DNA of 64,000 bases from contig JAGFNQ010000297.1 in the NCBI GenBank assembly GCA_024364735.1, forward strand, positions 775,191-839,190. The letters run 5' to 3'. Position 1 is the first letter of the stretch. Every line of letters begins with the position of its first letter. Both the position numbers and the translations under genes were made by a program. The notes below the pieces were generated by a model. That model saw only the letters and a program-made list of their open reading frames with translations, had not been told where the DNA came from and made no database searches. This DNA comes from Boesenbergia rotunda (Eukaryota; Streptophyta; Magnoliopsida; Zingiberales; Zingiberaceae). Of this stretch, positions 43,904 to 55,970 are shown piece after piece.

Positions 43904-46401
43904 TGTTAGTGATATGAGAGAAGTACCCTAAGGCAATCGCCTTATGATTGTAAAACATTTATATTAATAAATGATAATTCACTATTTGAGTATACATGCT
44001 TGTGTATTTGATTGAGATCTTAAACTCATCTACTGAATGTCCGCAATACAACTCACAGCATAAGAGAATTTGTGATGAGATCACAACTAGTGATTATCTC
44101 TAAATGCGCAAATGTGAAGTATTGAAAATATCCCTAGTCGATGAATTGATAAAAACGGACACTATCAATTCTGTTGAGACTAGCATGGGTTATTCTCTAA
44201 TCAGCTGATTCTCACTGGCTGGGGACATTGGGATGTCCGAAGATAAACATAGATGCTAGTTAAGGGAACTAGTTCATTGGAGTGACTAGCTGTAAGACTT
44301 CATATGGAATCTATCTATAGAAATGTCAATGAAGTTCTTACTGCGGCTTAAGTGCGATGTTCCTTTGACTTGCGGTGTTCAAGTCATCTTGGTCATGGAG
44401 ACTTATACTTTAACATCTTAAGCAAGCATCTCCAAGGAGGTGTGGACCCAGGATGATTGGGTATAAGCCAAAATGCCCGAAGATGTTTGAACAGCCTACA
44501 AAGGATTCACCACTCCTTGCGAGGAGATGTATACCCAGGCCTATCGTCGGATTGTTACTCAAAAACCTCTGGCCAGAGTATATCATGTTTAGAGTGAGAG
44601 TCTCTAAAATACATGAGAGTAATTAGAAATCCAAAGGACGAGAAAGACACTACTTGGGCTAGGTGTGACGTAGTCAGCCTAGTGGGGACTGACACCATAG
44701 ACCGTGTCCTGAACCAAGTGGGTATAAGGTGGTGAAGGGAATGAGGCACGATTCATTAGAGCTGCTGAAGGGTTTTAGAATAATTTCTTCTGGGGTCAAA
44801 CCGTTGATCTTTCGATTAATTGGGGATCATGATGTACTACTAGGTGCCACTCATGATCGTTCTATAATTAGTTAATTAAAGACGGCCAACATAAATCGAA
44901 AGCCTATTTAGTCACACGCACTACGAGTAATCCGAGGGATTTAAAACGAGTTGAAAATTAGATTTTTCCGATCAAGAGAAATAAGTCGAATCTGAGTTAG
45001 TCAGAGGCGCAATGGAAGCTAAAAATGGCTAAGTCTTTTGAAGGCTTTTTGGGCGAATTAAATGAGTTTAATTCGCGGCGGTCCTGGTTGGTTTGGCCGG
45101 CCAAAGAGGGTGCCAAACCCCCCTTTGGTGGCCGGCCAATAAAGAGGAGAAAATCAATTAATTTTGGTTTAATTAATAAAATAAATCTAGTACGATTTAT
45201 TTTATAAATTATGGATAAATAAATTTGTATAAAGAAATTTATATAAATAAATTTATAGAAATTTATTCTTTTATGGAAGATTAAAATAATCCATGAATTG
45301 GTTTATTTTAATTTTATAAAATCAATTATGAATTGATTTTTCCATAATAAGAAAGTTTTTATAAATTTCTTATAAAAATTTATTCCATAATTTAAAGAGA
45401 AGAGAAGAATTAGTTTTATTATAAAGTTAGTTATAATAAAATTCATAAGAGAATTTATAGGATAAATTTATTATGATAACTAATTAGTTTTATTATAAAA
45501 TTAGTTATAATAAAACTTGGTTTAAACGGAATAAAATTCATAAGAGAATTTATAGGATAAATTTCTTATGATAACTAATTAGTTTTATTATAAAGTTAGT
45601 TATAATAAAACTTGGCTTAAACGGAATAATTAATAAGAGAATTTATAAGATAAATTTCTTATAACTAATTCCGTTAATTCCGTTAATTCTGTAAAGAGGG
45701 AGACTTAGCAAAGGAGTTGCTACTATATAAAGGAACCAAAGGCAAGCCCTTATTCCTAACCAATCAACTAATCTAATTGTGAAGAGCTCCCTCTCTCTCT
45801 CTCTTAATTCTCTTCTCTCTTTTCCTTTCCCCACCTAGGGCCGGCGCCCTCTTGGCCAATTAGGGCCGGCGCCCTCTTGAGGACCTAGGGCTGAAGCACC
45901 TCCCTCCCAAGGGTGAGTTGCCGTGAGCTTCAACAAGAAGGAGAAACCAAACAAGAAGAAGAAGAAGCGGATAGCGACTCCTCTCTTCTCGGAATTCGAT
46001 TCCGTTTCTTTGTTGGTTAGTTTCCACTCTTTCCTATTTCTTCTCTTGTTTTTCTAGTTGTGCCTTCCGAGAATCTAGTAGTTCTTGTCGGCACAAAACT
46101 CGTGACTTTGCGAAGTCATCCCGAAGAGAACTCGGCGTGGACGCGAATAGAGGCGAAGCTTCCAAGGGACGCTACGGTTGGATCTCGTCCCTTACTTCGA
46201 GTTACGCGAGGTACAAAGTAAATTAGTTTACTTTTTCTGCAATGTTTTATTTTATGATTATGTCAACACACCATAAGATTGCATACTAGATACGAAGTTA
46301 AAATAATTTGGAAAATTATTTTATGCAAATTCTTCCGCTGCACGTAAAAATTTAAAATTTTACGAACTCATATCCTTGTCGACATGCACCCGGTCCCAAC
46401 A
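43904..46401 (+). repeat. Copia copy 2, 5' LTR
   Basis: 2498 bp, TGTTAGTGATATGAG...TCCCAACA. TATA box TATATAAA at 45724-45731. A GGCCGGCC inverted repeat at 45093-45139. Downstream of TATA there are two copies of GGGCCGGCGCCC (45838-45875). Confidence 0.92.
45724..45731 (+). promoter_or_regulatory. TATA box of Copia copy 2, 5' LTR
   Basis: TATATAAA in CTACTATATAAAGG, also present in the 3' LTR at 55337-55344. It is expected to drive the genomic transcript. Confidence 0.7.
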
Positions 46402-46402
46402 G

Positions 46403-46414
46403 TGGTATCAGAGC
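46403..46414 (+). other. Copia copy 2 PBS (initiator tRNA-Met)
   Basis: TGGTATCAGAGC one base after the LTR end. Confidence 0.92.
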
Positions 46415-48120
46415 CGGTTAGTGTTCGACTTAATCATATAATTGTTTTGTGGAAAACTTTGTCATGATCTCAATTTCGGAAAAAAATTTTTCAATTGTGG
46501 AAACTTTCGAATTATAATAAATTTTAGATTTAGGAATTTCAAAGTTTGGAAATCCTCATGAAATTTCGCAAACGTTTGAAATTTTCTATTTTCTGAAATT
46601 TTATAATAATTTCGAAACTTCCCATCTTTGGAAACTTTCCAATTTTGGAAATTTTTCTATTTTAGAAAATTTTCAATTTTGGAAATATGTAAGTTTTCTT
46701 TGTACCGGAAACTTACAATTATTCTGAAAATCAATTTTCGAAATCTCGCAATTTTGGGCACTTTCTTTTAACAAAGTCTAGACAAATTCATGGATAGTTA
46801 ATTGACAATTAAATTTGAATTGATTTTTAAATTGACAACAAAATTCTTTATTTTGGATTGAGCCTCAGGGAGCCGTCCAATTTAAAGTTAGTTGTTGTAA
46901 TTTAATTTCCCAATTTTTAATTGAAATTGTCATGTTTGATTGGATTGAGCCTCGGGGAGCCGTCCAATTGGATTTACAACACATTACTTTTCTTTGGGTA
47001 TCTGAGCCTCGGGGAGCCACCCTTAGAAAACAATTTGTTGTAATTAATTAAATCCATGAATAAAATATGTTTAAGAGGTGATGCTCTTACATATTGTTGT
47101 CTCCAAAATTAATTAGAAAAATGGTTTCCTATAGAGTTTCTTAAATGAGATTTTCATGAAAATAATATGTGGTTGAATTAAGGGATTTGTCTCTTAATTT
47201 AATAAGATTTGATTTAGAGAAATCAAAGTCTTGAACATATTATTTCCGAAATTAATTATGACAATTTAGGAAATTGTTACCCAAAACAATTCCTTTAATT
47301 AAGTATAAAATTGGAATTAGGAAATCTGGTTCCTAATTCAATTAATGAGACTTGATAACTTAAGTCACATACATACTTAATTAAGGAAATCGTTAGTCAT
47401 GACATAATTCTATGTCATGAATGTGCTTAGAAAAGAAAGAATGAGACTCAAAACCCCTTACAAAATATTAAGGCCTACACCTTCCATTAATATGGTTAGA
47501 ATCGGAGTTTTGTTTCTCGCTTGGGTTGATGGACACATCCATGCCCGACTTGAACCTCAACATGTTCAAACCATGGAATTAGTTTATAAATAATATAGTT
47601 CGAGTCAGAGGTCAATCATTAGTTTTGGTTGTTGGACACATCCAAGCCTGACTAAGCGGTTGAATGAGCTCCAACCATGTTAAAACTATTTCTTGATTAA
47701 TGGGTCAGCCTTAAGCTTGGAGCATCGATTTGTTGTGCCACAGCCAAGGTCGATGTAAAGAGAGGTGCAGTTGGGTGCTATGTATAATGATACATATTTG
47801 TTAATGAGTTAACAACCCAATGTTTTATGCAAACATTCAATTAGTTGATAGCATAATGTGATAGTTACATATATGTGATGTGTAATCGGTATAATTACCT
47901 ACCTTCATAGCTAAGAAGAACTTGATGGCCACAGCCATGGTTGTTCTTATCTATGGTTGGATATCAACCTATTTGGAGATGTTCCTACGATCTCCCGAAT
48001 TGATAATAAGGGTGACTCAATTCGTAAAATAAATAGGATTTAATTTATGTATGATGATACATTCTTTAATAAATCTTCTCACATAATCTCAATTTGTATT
48101 TCTAGGTTAATCACTCGATC
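46415..48120 (+). other. Copia copy 2 leader
   Basis: Collinear with 6302-8077. Three hairpin cores around GCCTCNGGGAGCC lie at 46855-46882, 46939-46966 and 46990-47020. The third has arms GGGT/ACCC in place of TTGGA/TCCAA. No ORF. Confidence 0.7.
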
Positions 48121-48731
48121 ATGTCTTCTCTGAATTTGCGTTCCATCTTGGACATCAACAAATTAACTGGGCCTAACTTCATGGACTGGCTTCGAAACCT
48201 AAGGATAGTCCTCAAGGCAGAGAAGATTGCTTATGTCCTTGAAGTTCTACTTCCCTCAAATCCTCCAGCAGATGCAACTCCAGACCAATTGGTGGCCTAT
48301 CAGAAACATGTGACCGATTCTGAACTTGCAAGTTGCATCATGCTAGCATCTATGGTACCTGAGCTGCAAAAGCAGCATGAGCATATGGATGCTTATACCA
48401 TCATCTTCCATCTTAATGAGTTGTTTGAAGAGCAGGCGAGATCCGAAAGGTTCGAAGTCTCCAGACTCCTCTTCACAACTAAGATGCAAGAAGACACTTC
48501 TGCCTCGTAGTTTGTGCTAAAGATGTTGGGGTACATTGAGTGACTGAACACACTCGATTTTGCAATGGATCATGAACTAAGTATTGACTTAATTCTGAGT
48601 TGTTTGCCCAAAAGTTATTCGCAATTTGTGATGAATTATCGGATGAACAAGCTGGAAACTACCATTCCTGAGTTAGTCAACCTGCTGAGGACTGTAGATC
48701 CTTCTGTAAAGCAGGATCAAAAGGCAGTTCT
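48121..48731 (+). pseudogene. gag: Copia Gag, copy 2, two stops and truncated
   Basis: It starts MSSLNLRSILDINKLTGPNF and carries the copia capsid region (NFMDWLRNLRIVLKAEK). It is stopped by TAG at 48508-48510 and again by TGA near 48540, then continues in frame (LDFAMDHELSIDLILSCLPKSY...) to KQDQKAVLV, where a foreign LTR-like sequence begins at 48732. The zinc knuckle is lost. Copy 1 lacks the capsid part but has the knuckle, so the two copies are complementary remnants. Confidence 0.85.
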
Positions 48732-50392
48732 TGTAGCGACCCGCCTTCTCTGCTTCAGACGGATCGTTACTTCTATCTACTTCTTGACTTTAATGCACGA
48801 CTAGAAATGCGAAAATCTTTTTTTTTCCTTCTCAATTTAAATCTATCTATGATATACTAACTCTAATAGTCATGCATGATACCATGGCACACTTCTTTAC
48901 ATCTATAGGGCTTTTCTGCAATGGTACCAGTCGACTGCTATCTGACCAGTCGACTGGTATCGGCCACAGAAATTTCCTGGGCGCGGCACCAGTCGACTGG
49001 CCTCTTGGCAGTCGACTGGTGTATCGGACAGAAGCTACTGTTCGATAGGGCAGTCGACTGGTTCTGAACCAGTCGACTGGCACGCCTGAAATCTGAAAAT
49101 TCAGATTCGAAGCTTGTTTCAAAACTCCACCAAACCTATACTTTCGAGCCATACAAAATCATGACACCATTTCTATACTCTATACCAGTTTTCTAAACTA
49201 TTTAGCCAATCAAAACAAATCCATAAACTTGGAATTAGGACTTTTGCGGAATTAAATAAGCTATTCAAGTTTATATGAACTTTAACCTTAGAGTTTGTAC
49301 CAATCTTGACTCCTATGCATTCATAACACCAAATACATGTTCTATAACCTTGCTAAAGCATTATGAAATGTGAATGCAACTTTTCTAAACATATTTAAGC
49401 AATAAATACTTGATTCAAAGGAGAACTAGTACTATCTTGGCACATGCATCAATATATCCAACTATGTATCAATATTCCTAACTACTCACACTTCTACTCA
49501 TCCAATGCAATCATAAGGATATGTATGCTAAATGAAATGACATGGAATCTTTACTCTAAGAAATTGAGCATGTAAAACTATCCAAAGCTTAAATGTTCGC
49601 TAAACTCCATAAAGCAATAACTTGGAATTTGAATGAACTAAAACATTGTAATTCAAATAACTAAATTGTCTCGTCTCAAGGATCTCTCCATAATCAGCCA
49701 CCACACACACTCTACTCAGCACCGCCTCGTCGTCTTCCTTCAGAATTGCTTGCCTTTACCTTTATCTGCAATAAGAGGAAATGCATCTATAAGCATAAAG
49801 CTTAGTAAGTACTATCTAGCTCACAAAATCTCGAAATATGCAAACATGCTTCTAGATCAAACTGATCATCATATGAGATACTAATATGCTTGAAAGAAAA
49901 CTAAGAACATGTATAACTCAAAACATGCATACTCAAGCAATAATAAATCTCAATTTACTTTTCTTGGCTCAACTTGAAACTTTAGCTATTCTTTAACTTT
50001 TTTGAAAACTCTTTAAACTTTAGAAACTTTGCTAAAGAATATACTTGAAAATAATAATCACTTGGATCCACTGAAGACGTAAGTACCATCTGATGCGCGT
50101 TCCCTAAAAGGTTGGGGTAGCGAGCCACCAATCCTAATAGAGCAGACCTTGGTCTACCAGGGCCAAGACCTTGGAATTGGACACCTGGATTTCTTTAACG
50201 ACGCCCTTGGACGCCGGGTACTGGCCTTAGAAAATAAAATAGCTTTTCTTTCTTTTCTTTCTTATCTGTAAATGCCTTGGCATTTTCTCGAGCACCTTGC
50301 GTGCTAAAAATCCCTAAGTCTTGACTTTTGGGGATTTCTTAAGGCCTTGGCCTTTTCTTTTCTTATCTTTATCTTCTCTTTTCTTTTCTCAT
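48732..50392 (+). repeat. Gypsy-like LTR piece inserted in Copia gag
   Basis: It begins TGTAGCGACCCGCC, the TGTA(A/G)CGACCC start common in Tekay/Del LTRs. It carries six CAGTCGACTG-type palindromes at 48926-49082, including the perfect 14-mer ACCAGTCGACTGGT at 48946. It is cut at the N at 50393. No internal region was found. The class is inferred from the LTR start only. Confidence 0.55.
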
Positions 50393-50393
50393 N
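50393..50393. other. Single N, probable assembly gap
   Basis: It separates the unfinished LTR piece from Copia pol (PSSSSIFVIECHS), which resumes downstream of the missing zinc-knuckle region. Confidence 0.8.
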
Positions 50394-50788
50394 CCCCATC
50401 CTCTTCAAGTATCTTCGTTATTGAATGTCACTCTATTTCCTCAAATACCTGGGTACTTGATACTGGGTGTAGCTCACATATATGTAATGACATACAGGGG
50501 CTAAGGAATAGAAGAAGACTCGTCAAGGGAGAAGCAGATTTGCGAGTTGGAAATGGAGCAAAGATTGCTGCTGTTGTCATCGGAACATACTTGCTAAAGC
50601 TCCCGACTGGACGTATCTTAGAACTGGATAATTGTTATTTCGTTCCTTCGTTAATAAAGAACATTGTATCTATTTCATGTTTGAATGAAAAAGGTTATCA
50701 TTTGACTTTTAGTAACAATTGTTGTTACATAACTTTAAATGGTGTTCTTTATGGAATGGAACTTTGTGCAATGGCATCTACACGTTAG
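50394..50788 (+). pseudogene. pol: Copia protease region, copy 2 (frameshifted)
   Basis: It resumes at PSSSSIFVIECHS, has the aspartic protease motif DTGCSSHIC, and runs on until a 1-nt loss near 50752 relative to copy 1 (ATGGAATGG versus ATGGGACCGG) puts it out of frame with the following integrase-RT frame. Its true upstream part is missing in the gap. Confidence 0.82.
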
Positions 50789-53520
50789 ATTTATCCAGTG
50801 ACGTTTTCAATATCGAAGTTAGCAACAAACGTGTTCGAATAGATAATCGAATAGACTCCTACACTTGGCATTGCCGTCTTGGCCATGTAAGTAAGAAACG
50901 CATGACCGAATTGCACCGATGTGGAATTTTGGAATCATTTGAACCCGATTCATTTGATACATGCGAATCGTGCTTAAAAGGCAAGATGACCAAATTACCC
51001 TTTACCGGAAAAGGTAATCCAGTGGGAGAATTGCTTGGTCTAATACATACTGATGTATGTGGACCAATGTCAACTCTTGCACAAGGAGGCTATAGCTACT
51101 TCATCACCTTTATCAATGATCACTCACGATTCGGGTATGTGTTCTTGATGAAACACAAATCTGAAGCTTTTGATAAATTCAAAGAGTTCAGAAATGAAGT
51201 AGAGAAACAGCTTGGCAAAAGTATTAAAATACTTCGATCCGATCGGGGTGGTGAATACTTAAGTCAAGAGTTTCAAGATTATCTAAGGGACAATGGGATA
51301 TTATCCCAATGGACTCCGCCATATACACCACAGCATAATGGTGTATCTGAGAGGCGCAACCAAACCTTGATGGACATGGTTAGGTCGATGATGAATCATG
51401 CAACTCTTCCAAAATCCTTTTGGGGTTATGCACTTAAGACAGCTGTTTATTTATTAAACAGAGTCCCGACCAAGGTAGTCTCTACTACTCCATATGAGAT
51501 TTGGAATAGTAAGAAACCTCACTTAACTCACCTTAAGATATGGGGTTGTCCTGCTTACGTGAAGCGGGTTGTATCAGACAAATTGGATGCTAAGTCTGAT
51601 AAATGTCTATTTATTGGATACCCTAAGGAAACGAAGGGTTACCAATTCTATCATCCCTTGGAACAAAAGGTGTTTGTTTCAAGGCATGCTGTATTTCTAG
51701 AAAAAGAATTTCTTTTTCAAGAAAACAGTGGGAGTGGCTTTGAACTTGATGAAGTTCAAGAAACTCCAATAGACATTACAGAGACACCGAGTCTAGGCCC
51801 ACAACCGATAATTCATAATGATGAGCTATCAGTTGAACCTAAAACTACACCACCTCTTCGTAGGTCTGATAGGACACGCAACATTCCAGAGAGATACGGA
51901 TTTCTCGTAAGTGAATCAAACGACGTGTTGCTCATTGGCGATGACGAACCTATCAGTTATGAAGATGTTCTGAAAAATTCAGAGAGGGACAAATGGCTTG
52001 AAGCCATGAAGTCGGAAATGGATTCCATGTACGAAAATCAAGTATGGGACTTGGTTAACCCACCTGAAGGGATTAAACCCATAGGGTGCAAGTGGGTTTT
52101 CAAGAAGAAAACCGACATGGAAGGTAATGTTGTTACCTTTAAGGCTAGATTAGTGGCAAAAGGATATCGTCAGAAACAAGGAATTGATTATGACGAAACC
52201 TATTCGCCAGTAGCTATGCTTAAATCCATTCGGATGCTCCTAGCCATAGCAGCTCATTATGATTATGAGATTTGGCAAATGGATGTGAAAACGGCTTTCC
52301 TTAACGGAAACCTGCTTGAGGACGTATACATGATACAGCCTGAAGGTTTCACATCGGTTGATAAAACCAAGGTATGTAAGCTTCGACGATCCATATATGG
52401 ACTGAAGCAAGCATCTAGGAGCTGGAACATCCGTTTTGATGAGACAATCAAAAAGTTTGATTTCTCACAAAATCCTGACGAACCCTGTGTGTACAAGAAA
52501 GTTAGTGGGAGTGCAGTCGTATTCCTAGTATTATATGTCGACGACATCTTACTTATAGGAAACGATATTTCAGTCTTACAGACAGTTAAAATTTGGTTAT
52601 CCAAAACTTTCTCCATGAAAGACCTGGGAGAAGCAACCTATATCCTTGGGATTAGAATCTATAGAGATAGATCAAAACGGTTGCTCGGTCTTTTGCAGTC
52701 TACATATATAGACCGAGTGCTAAAAAGGTTTAGCATGTCGGAATCCAAGAAAGGTTACCTTCCCATTAGGCATGGGATCAACCTTTCGAAGTCTATGTGT
52801 CCGCGCACAGAAGACGAGAGGATTTGCATGAATAAGATTCCCTATGCATCCGCGATAGGATCTATCATGTATGCTATGTTATGTACTAGGCCTGATGTAT
52901 CGTATGCTTTGAGCGTCACAAGCAGATACCAATCGGATCCAGGAATGGATCACTGGGCGGCTGTTAAGACAATCCTTAAGTACTTAAGAAGAACTAAGGA
53001 TGTGTTCCTAATATATGGAGAAGGAGATTTGGTAATACGTGGGTATACAGATGCCAGTTTCCAGACAGATAAGGATGACTCCAAATCGCAGTCTGGATAC
53101 GTATTTACTTTGAATGGAGGCGCAGTAAGTTGGAAAAGTTCCAAACAAGACACTGTAGCGGATTCCACCACGGAAGCGGAATATATCGCAGCTTCGGAAG
53201 CAGCAAAGGAAGCAGTCTGGATCAAGAAGTTTGTCTCCGAACTTGGTGTGGTTCCAACCATTGATGATGCAGTGCCGGTTTACTGCGACAACAATGGAGC
53301 TATTGCACAAGCAAAGGAACCAAGGTCTCATCAGCGATCCAAACACGTGCTTCGCCGCTATCATCTGATCAGAGAGATTATAAGTAGGAATGACATACAA
53401 ATTGAGAGAGTTCCCACTGAAAGGAATATAGCGGATCCTTTAACTAAGGCCTTGCCTCAAAGCAAGTTTGAGGGTCATGTTAGAGCCTGTGGTATTGGAT
53501 ACCGTAGCGATTGGCATTAG
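50758..53520 (+). CDS. pol: Copia pol: GAG-pre-integrase, integrase, RT, RNase H
   Basis: A single open frame of about 920 codons without stops (open upstream to about 50719, out of the family frame). Order: GAG-pre-integrase/HHCC (WHCRLGHVSKKRM...CESCLKGK), integrase catalytic acids in HTDVCGPM, RSDRGGEY and VSERRN, acidic linker, RT (NQVWDLV, CKWVFKKK, the VDD active site in LYVDDILLIG) and RNase H (TDASFQ, DSTTEAEY, CDNNGA, PLTKALP). All catalytic residues I can check are present. It makes cDNA and integrates it. Without intact gag and protease this copy cannot move alone but could in principle act in trans. Confidence 0.88.
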   Translation, partial: GTLCNGIYTLDLSSDVFNIEVSNKRVRIDNRIDSYTWHCRLGHVSKKRMTELHRCGILESFEPDSFDTCESCLKGKMTKLPFTGKGNPVGELLGLIHTDVCGPMSTLAQGGYSYFITFINDHSRFGYVFLMKHKSEAFDKFKEFRNEVEKQLGKSIKILRSDRGGEYLSQEFQDYLRDNGILSQWTPPYTPQHNGVSERRNQTLMDMVRSMMNHATLPKSFWGYALKTAVYLLNRVPTKVVSTTPYEIWNSKKPHLTHLKIWGCPAYVKRVVSDKLDAKSDKCLFIGYPKETKGYQFYHPLEQKVFVSRHAVFLEKEFLFQENSGSGFELDEVQETPIDITETPSLGPQPIIHNDELSVEPKTTPPLRRSDRTRNIPERYGFLVSESNDVLLIGDDEPISYEDVLKNSERDKWLEAMKSEMDSMYENQVWDLVNPPEGIKPIGCKWVFKKKTDMEGNVVTFKARLVAKGYRQKQGIDYDETYSPVAMLKSIRMLLAIAAHYDYEIWQMDVKTAFLNGNLLEDVYMIQPEGFTSVDKTKVCKLRRSIYGLKQASRSWNIRFDETIKKFDFSQNPDEPCVYKKVSGSAVVFLVLYVDDILLIGNDISVLQTVKIWLSKTFSMKDLGEATYILGIRIYRDRSKRLLGLLQSTYIDRVLKRFSMSESKKGYLPIRHGINLSKSMCPRTEDERICMNKIPYASAIGSIMYAMLCTRPDVSYALSVTSRYQSDPGMDHWAAVKTILKYLRRTKDVFLIYGEGDLVIRGYTDASFQTDKDDSKSQSGYVFTLNGGAVSWKSSKQDTVADSTTEAEYIAASEAAKEAVWIKKFVSELGVVPTIDDAVPVYCDNNGAIAQAKEPRSHQRSKHVLRRYHLIREIISRNDIQIERVPTERNIADPLTKALPQSKFEGHVRACGIGYRSDWH

Positions 53521-53534
53521 GCCAAGTGGGAGTT
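53521..53534 (+). other. Copia polypurine tract, copy 2
   Basis: GCCAAGTGGGAGTT between the pol stop and the 3' LTR. Confidence 0.75.
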
Positions 53535-55883
53535 TGTTAGTGATATGAGAGAAGTGTCCTAAGGCAATCGCCTTATGATTGTAAAATATTTATATTAATA
53601 AATGATAATTCACTATTTGAGTATACATGCTTGTGTATTTGATTGGGATCTTAAACTCATCTACTGAATGTCCGCAATACAACTCACAACATAAGAGAAT
53701 TTGTGATGAGATCACAACTAGTGATTATCTCTAAATGCGCAAATGTGAAGTATTGAAAATATCCCTAGTCGATGAATTGATAAAAACGGACACTATCAAT
53801 TCTGTTGAGACTAGCATGGGTTATTCTCTAATCAGCTGATTCTCACTGGCTGGTGACATTGGGATGTCCGGAGATAAACATGGATGCTAGTTAAGGGAAC
53901 TAGTTCATTGGAGTGACTAGCTGTAAGACTTCATATGGGAATCTACATGTAGATATGTCAATGAAGATCTTACTGCGGCTTAAGTGTGATGTTCCTTTGA
54001 CTTGCGGTGTTCAAGTCATCTTGGTCATAGAGACTTATACTTTGACATCTTAAGCAAGCATCTCCAAGGAGGTGTGGACCCAGGATGATCGGGTATAAGC
54101 CGAAGTGCCCGAAGATGTTTGAACAGCCTACAAAGGATTCACCACTCCTTGCGAGGAGATGTATACCCAGGCCTATCGTCGGATTGTTACTCAAAGCCTC
54201 TGGCCAGAGCATATCATGTTTAGAGTGAGAGTCTCTAAAATACATGAGAGTAATTAGAAATCCAAAGGACGAGTAAGACATTACTTGGGCTAGGCGTGAC
54301 GTAGTCAGCCTAGTGGGGACTGACACCATAGACCGTGTCCTGAACCAAGTGGGTATAAGGTGGTGAAGGGAATGGGACACGATTCATTAGAGCTGCTGAA
54401 GGGTTTCAGAATAATTTCTTCTGAGGTCAAACCGTTGATCTTTCGATTAATTGGGGATCATGATGTACTACTAGGTGCCACTCATGATCGTTCTATAATT
54501 AGTTAATTATAGACGGCCAACATAATCGAAAGCCTATTTAGTCACACACACTACGAGTAATCCGAGGGATTTAAAACGAGTTGAAAATTAGATTTTCCGA
54601 TCAAGAGAAATAAGTCGAATCTGAGTTAGTCAGAGGCGCAAAGGAAGCTAAAAATGGCTAAGTCTTTTGAAGGCTTTTTGGGCGAATTAAATGAGTTTAA
54701 TTCGCGACGGTCCGGGTTGGGTTTGGCCGACCAAAGAGGGTGTTAACCCCTCTTTGGTGGCCGGCCAACAAAGGGAGAATAAACCAATTTAATTGGTTTA
54801 ATTAATTAAATAAATCTAGTACGATTTATTTTATAAATTATGGATAAATAAATTTATATAAAGAAATTTATATAAATAAAATTTATAGAAATTTATTCTT
54901 TTATGGAAGATTAAAATAATCCATGAGTTGATTCATTTTAATTTTATAAAATCAATTATGAATTGATTTATCCATAATAAGAAAGTTTATAAATTTCTTA
55001 TAAAATTTATTCCATAATTTAAAGAGAAGAAGAATTAGTTTTTATTATAAATTAGTTTATAATAAAGACTTGGTTTAAACAGAATTAATTCATAAGAATT
55101 TATAGGATAAATTTCTTATGATAAATAATTAGTTTTATTATAAAGTTAGTTATAATAAAATTCATAAGAAAATTTATAGGATAAATTTCTTATGATAACT
55201 AATTTGTTTTATTATAAATGGTTATAATAAAACTAGGCTTAAAAGGAATAAGCAATAAGAAAATTTATAAAATAAATTTCTTATAACTAATTCCGTTAAT
55301 TCGGTTTAGAGGGAGACTTAGCAAAGGAGTTGCTACTATATAAAGGAACCAAAGGCTAGCCCTTAATTCCAATTGAATCAATCAAGAGATTAATTATTTC
55401 TCTCCCTCTTTCTCTTCTCTTCTCTCCTCCTCTTCTTCTCCTTCACATTAGGGCCGGCGCCCCATCCTTGTGGATTAGGGCCGGCGCACACAACCATCAC
55501 CCAAGGGAGTTGGCGTGAGCTTTCAAGGAGAAGGAGAACCCGAACACGAAGAAGAAGAAGCGGATAGCGACTCCTCTCTTCTCGGAATTCGATTCCGTTA
55601 CATCGTTGAGAACTCGGCGTGGACGCGAATAGAGGCGAAGCTTCCAAGGGACGCTACGGTTGGATCTCGTCCCTTTCTTCGAGTTACGCAAGGTACAAAA
55701 GTAAATTAGTTTACTTTTTCGCAAACTTTTATTTTATGATTATGTCGAAACACTATAAGGTTGCATGCTAGATACGAAGTTAAAATAATTTAGGAAATTA
55801 TTTTATGCAAACTCTTCCGCTGCACATAAAAATTTTAAATTTTACGAACTCGTATCCTTGTCAACATGCACCCGGTCCCAACA
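53535..55883 (+). repeat. Copia copy 2, 3' LTR
   Basis: 2349 bp. Same ends and TATA box (55337-55344) as the 5' LTR. Relative to it, a stretch around the GAATCTAGTAGTTC block is missing and there are small indels in the AT-rich part. Confidence 0.92.
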
Positions 55884-55970
55884 CTAAGTGGGTTAGAAGA
55901 GCTAAAAGTGTATAAGTGGAGCACTTAGTTCTCAATTATCATGAAAAGCTCCAAGTTATGAAGAAGTGAA
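55884..55970. other. Unassigned 87-bp flank
   Basis: Lies between Copia copy 2 and the inverted SIRE-like LTR. It does not match the X-type LTR on the other side of Copia copy 2. Nothing recognisable. Confidence 0.5.

Larger units (their letters stand above)
43904..55883 (+). mobile_element. Copia copy 2, both LTRs present
   Basis: 5' LTR 43904-46401, PBS, leader, gag (broken), inserted gypsy-like LTR piece plus gap, pol, PPT and 3' LTR 53535-55883. Immediate flanks (CAACT left, CTAAG right) are not a matching target duplication, so one side has been rearranged or misassembled. The pol is better preserved than in copy 1. Confidence 0.88.

Noticed and set aside
55390..55724. Frames of 64-85 codons on both strands in the Copia 3' LTR
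   Set aside because: They lie in the transcript leader part of the LTR and are not kept in the 5' LTR or in Copia copy 1.
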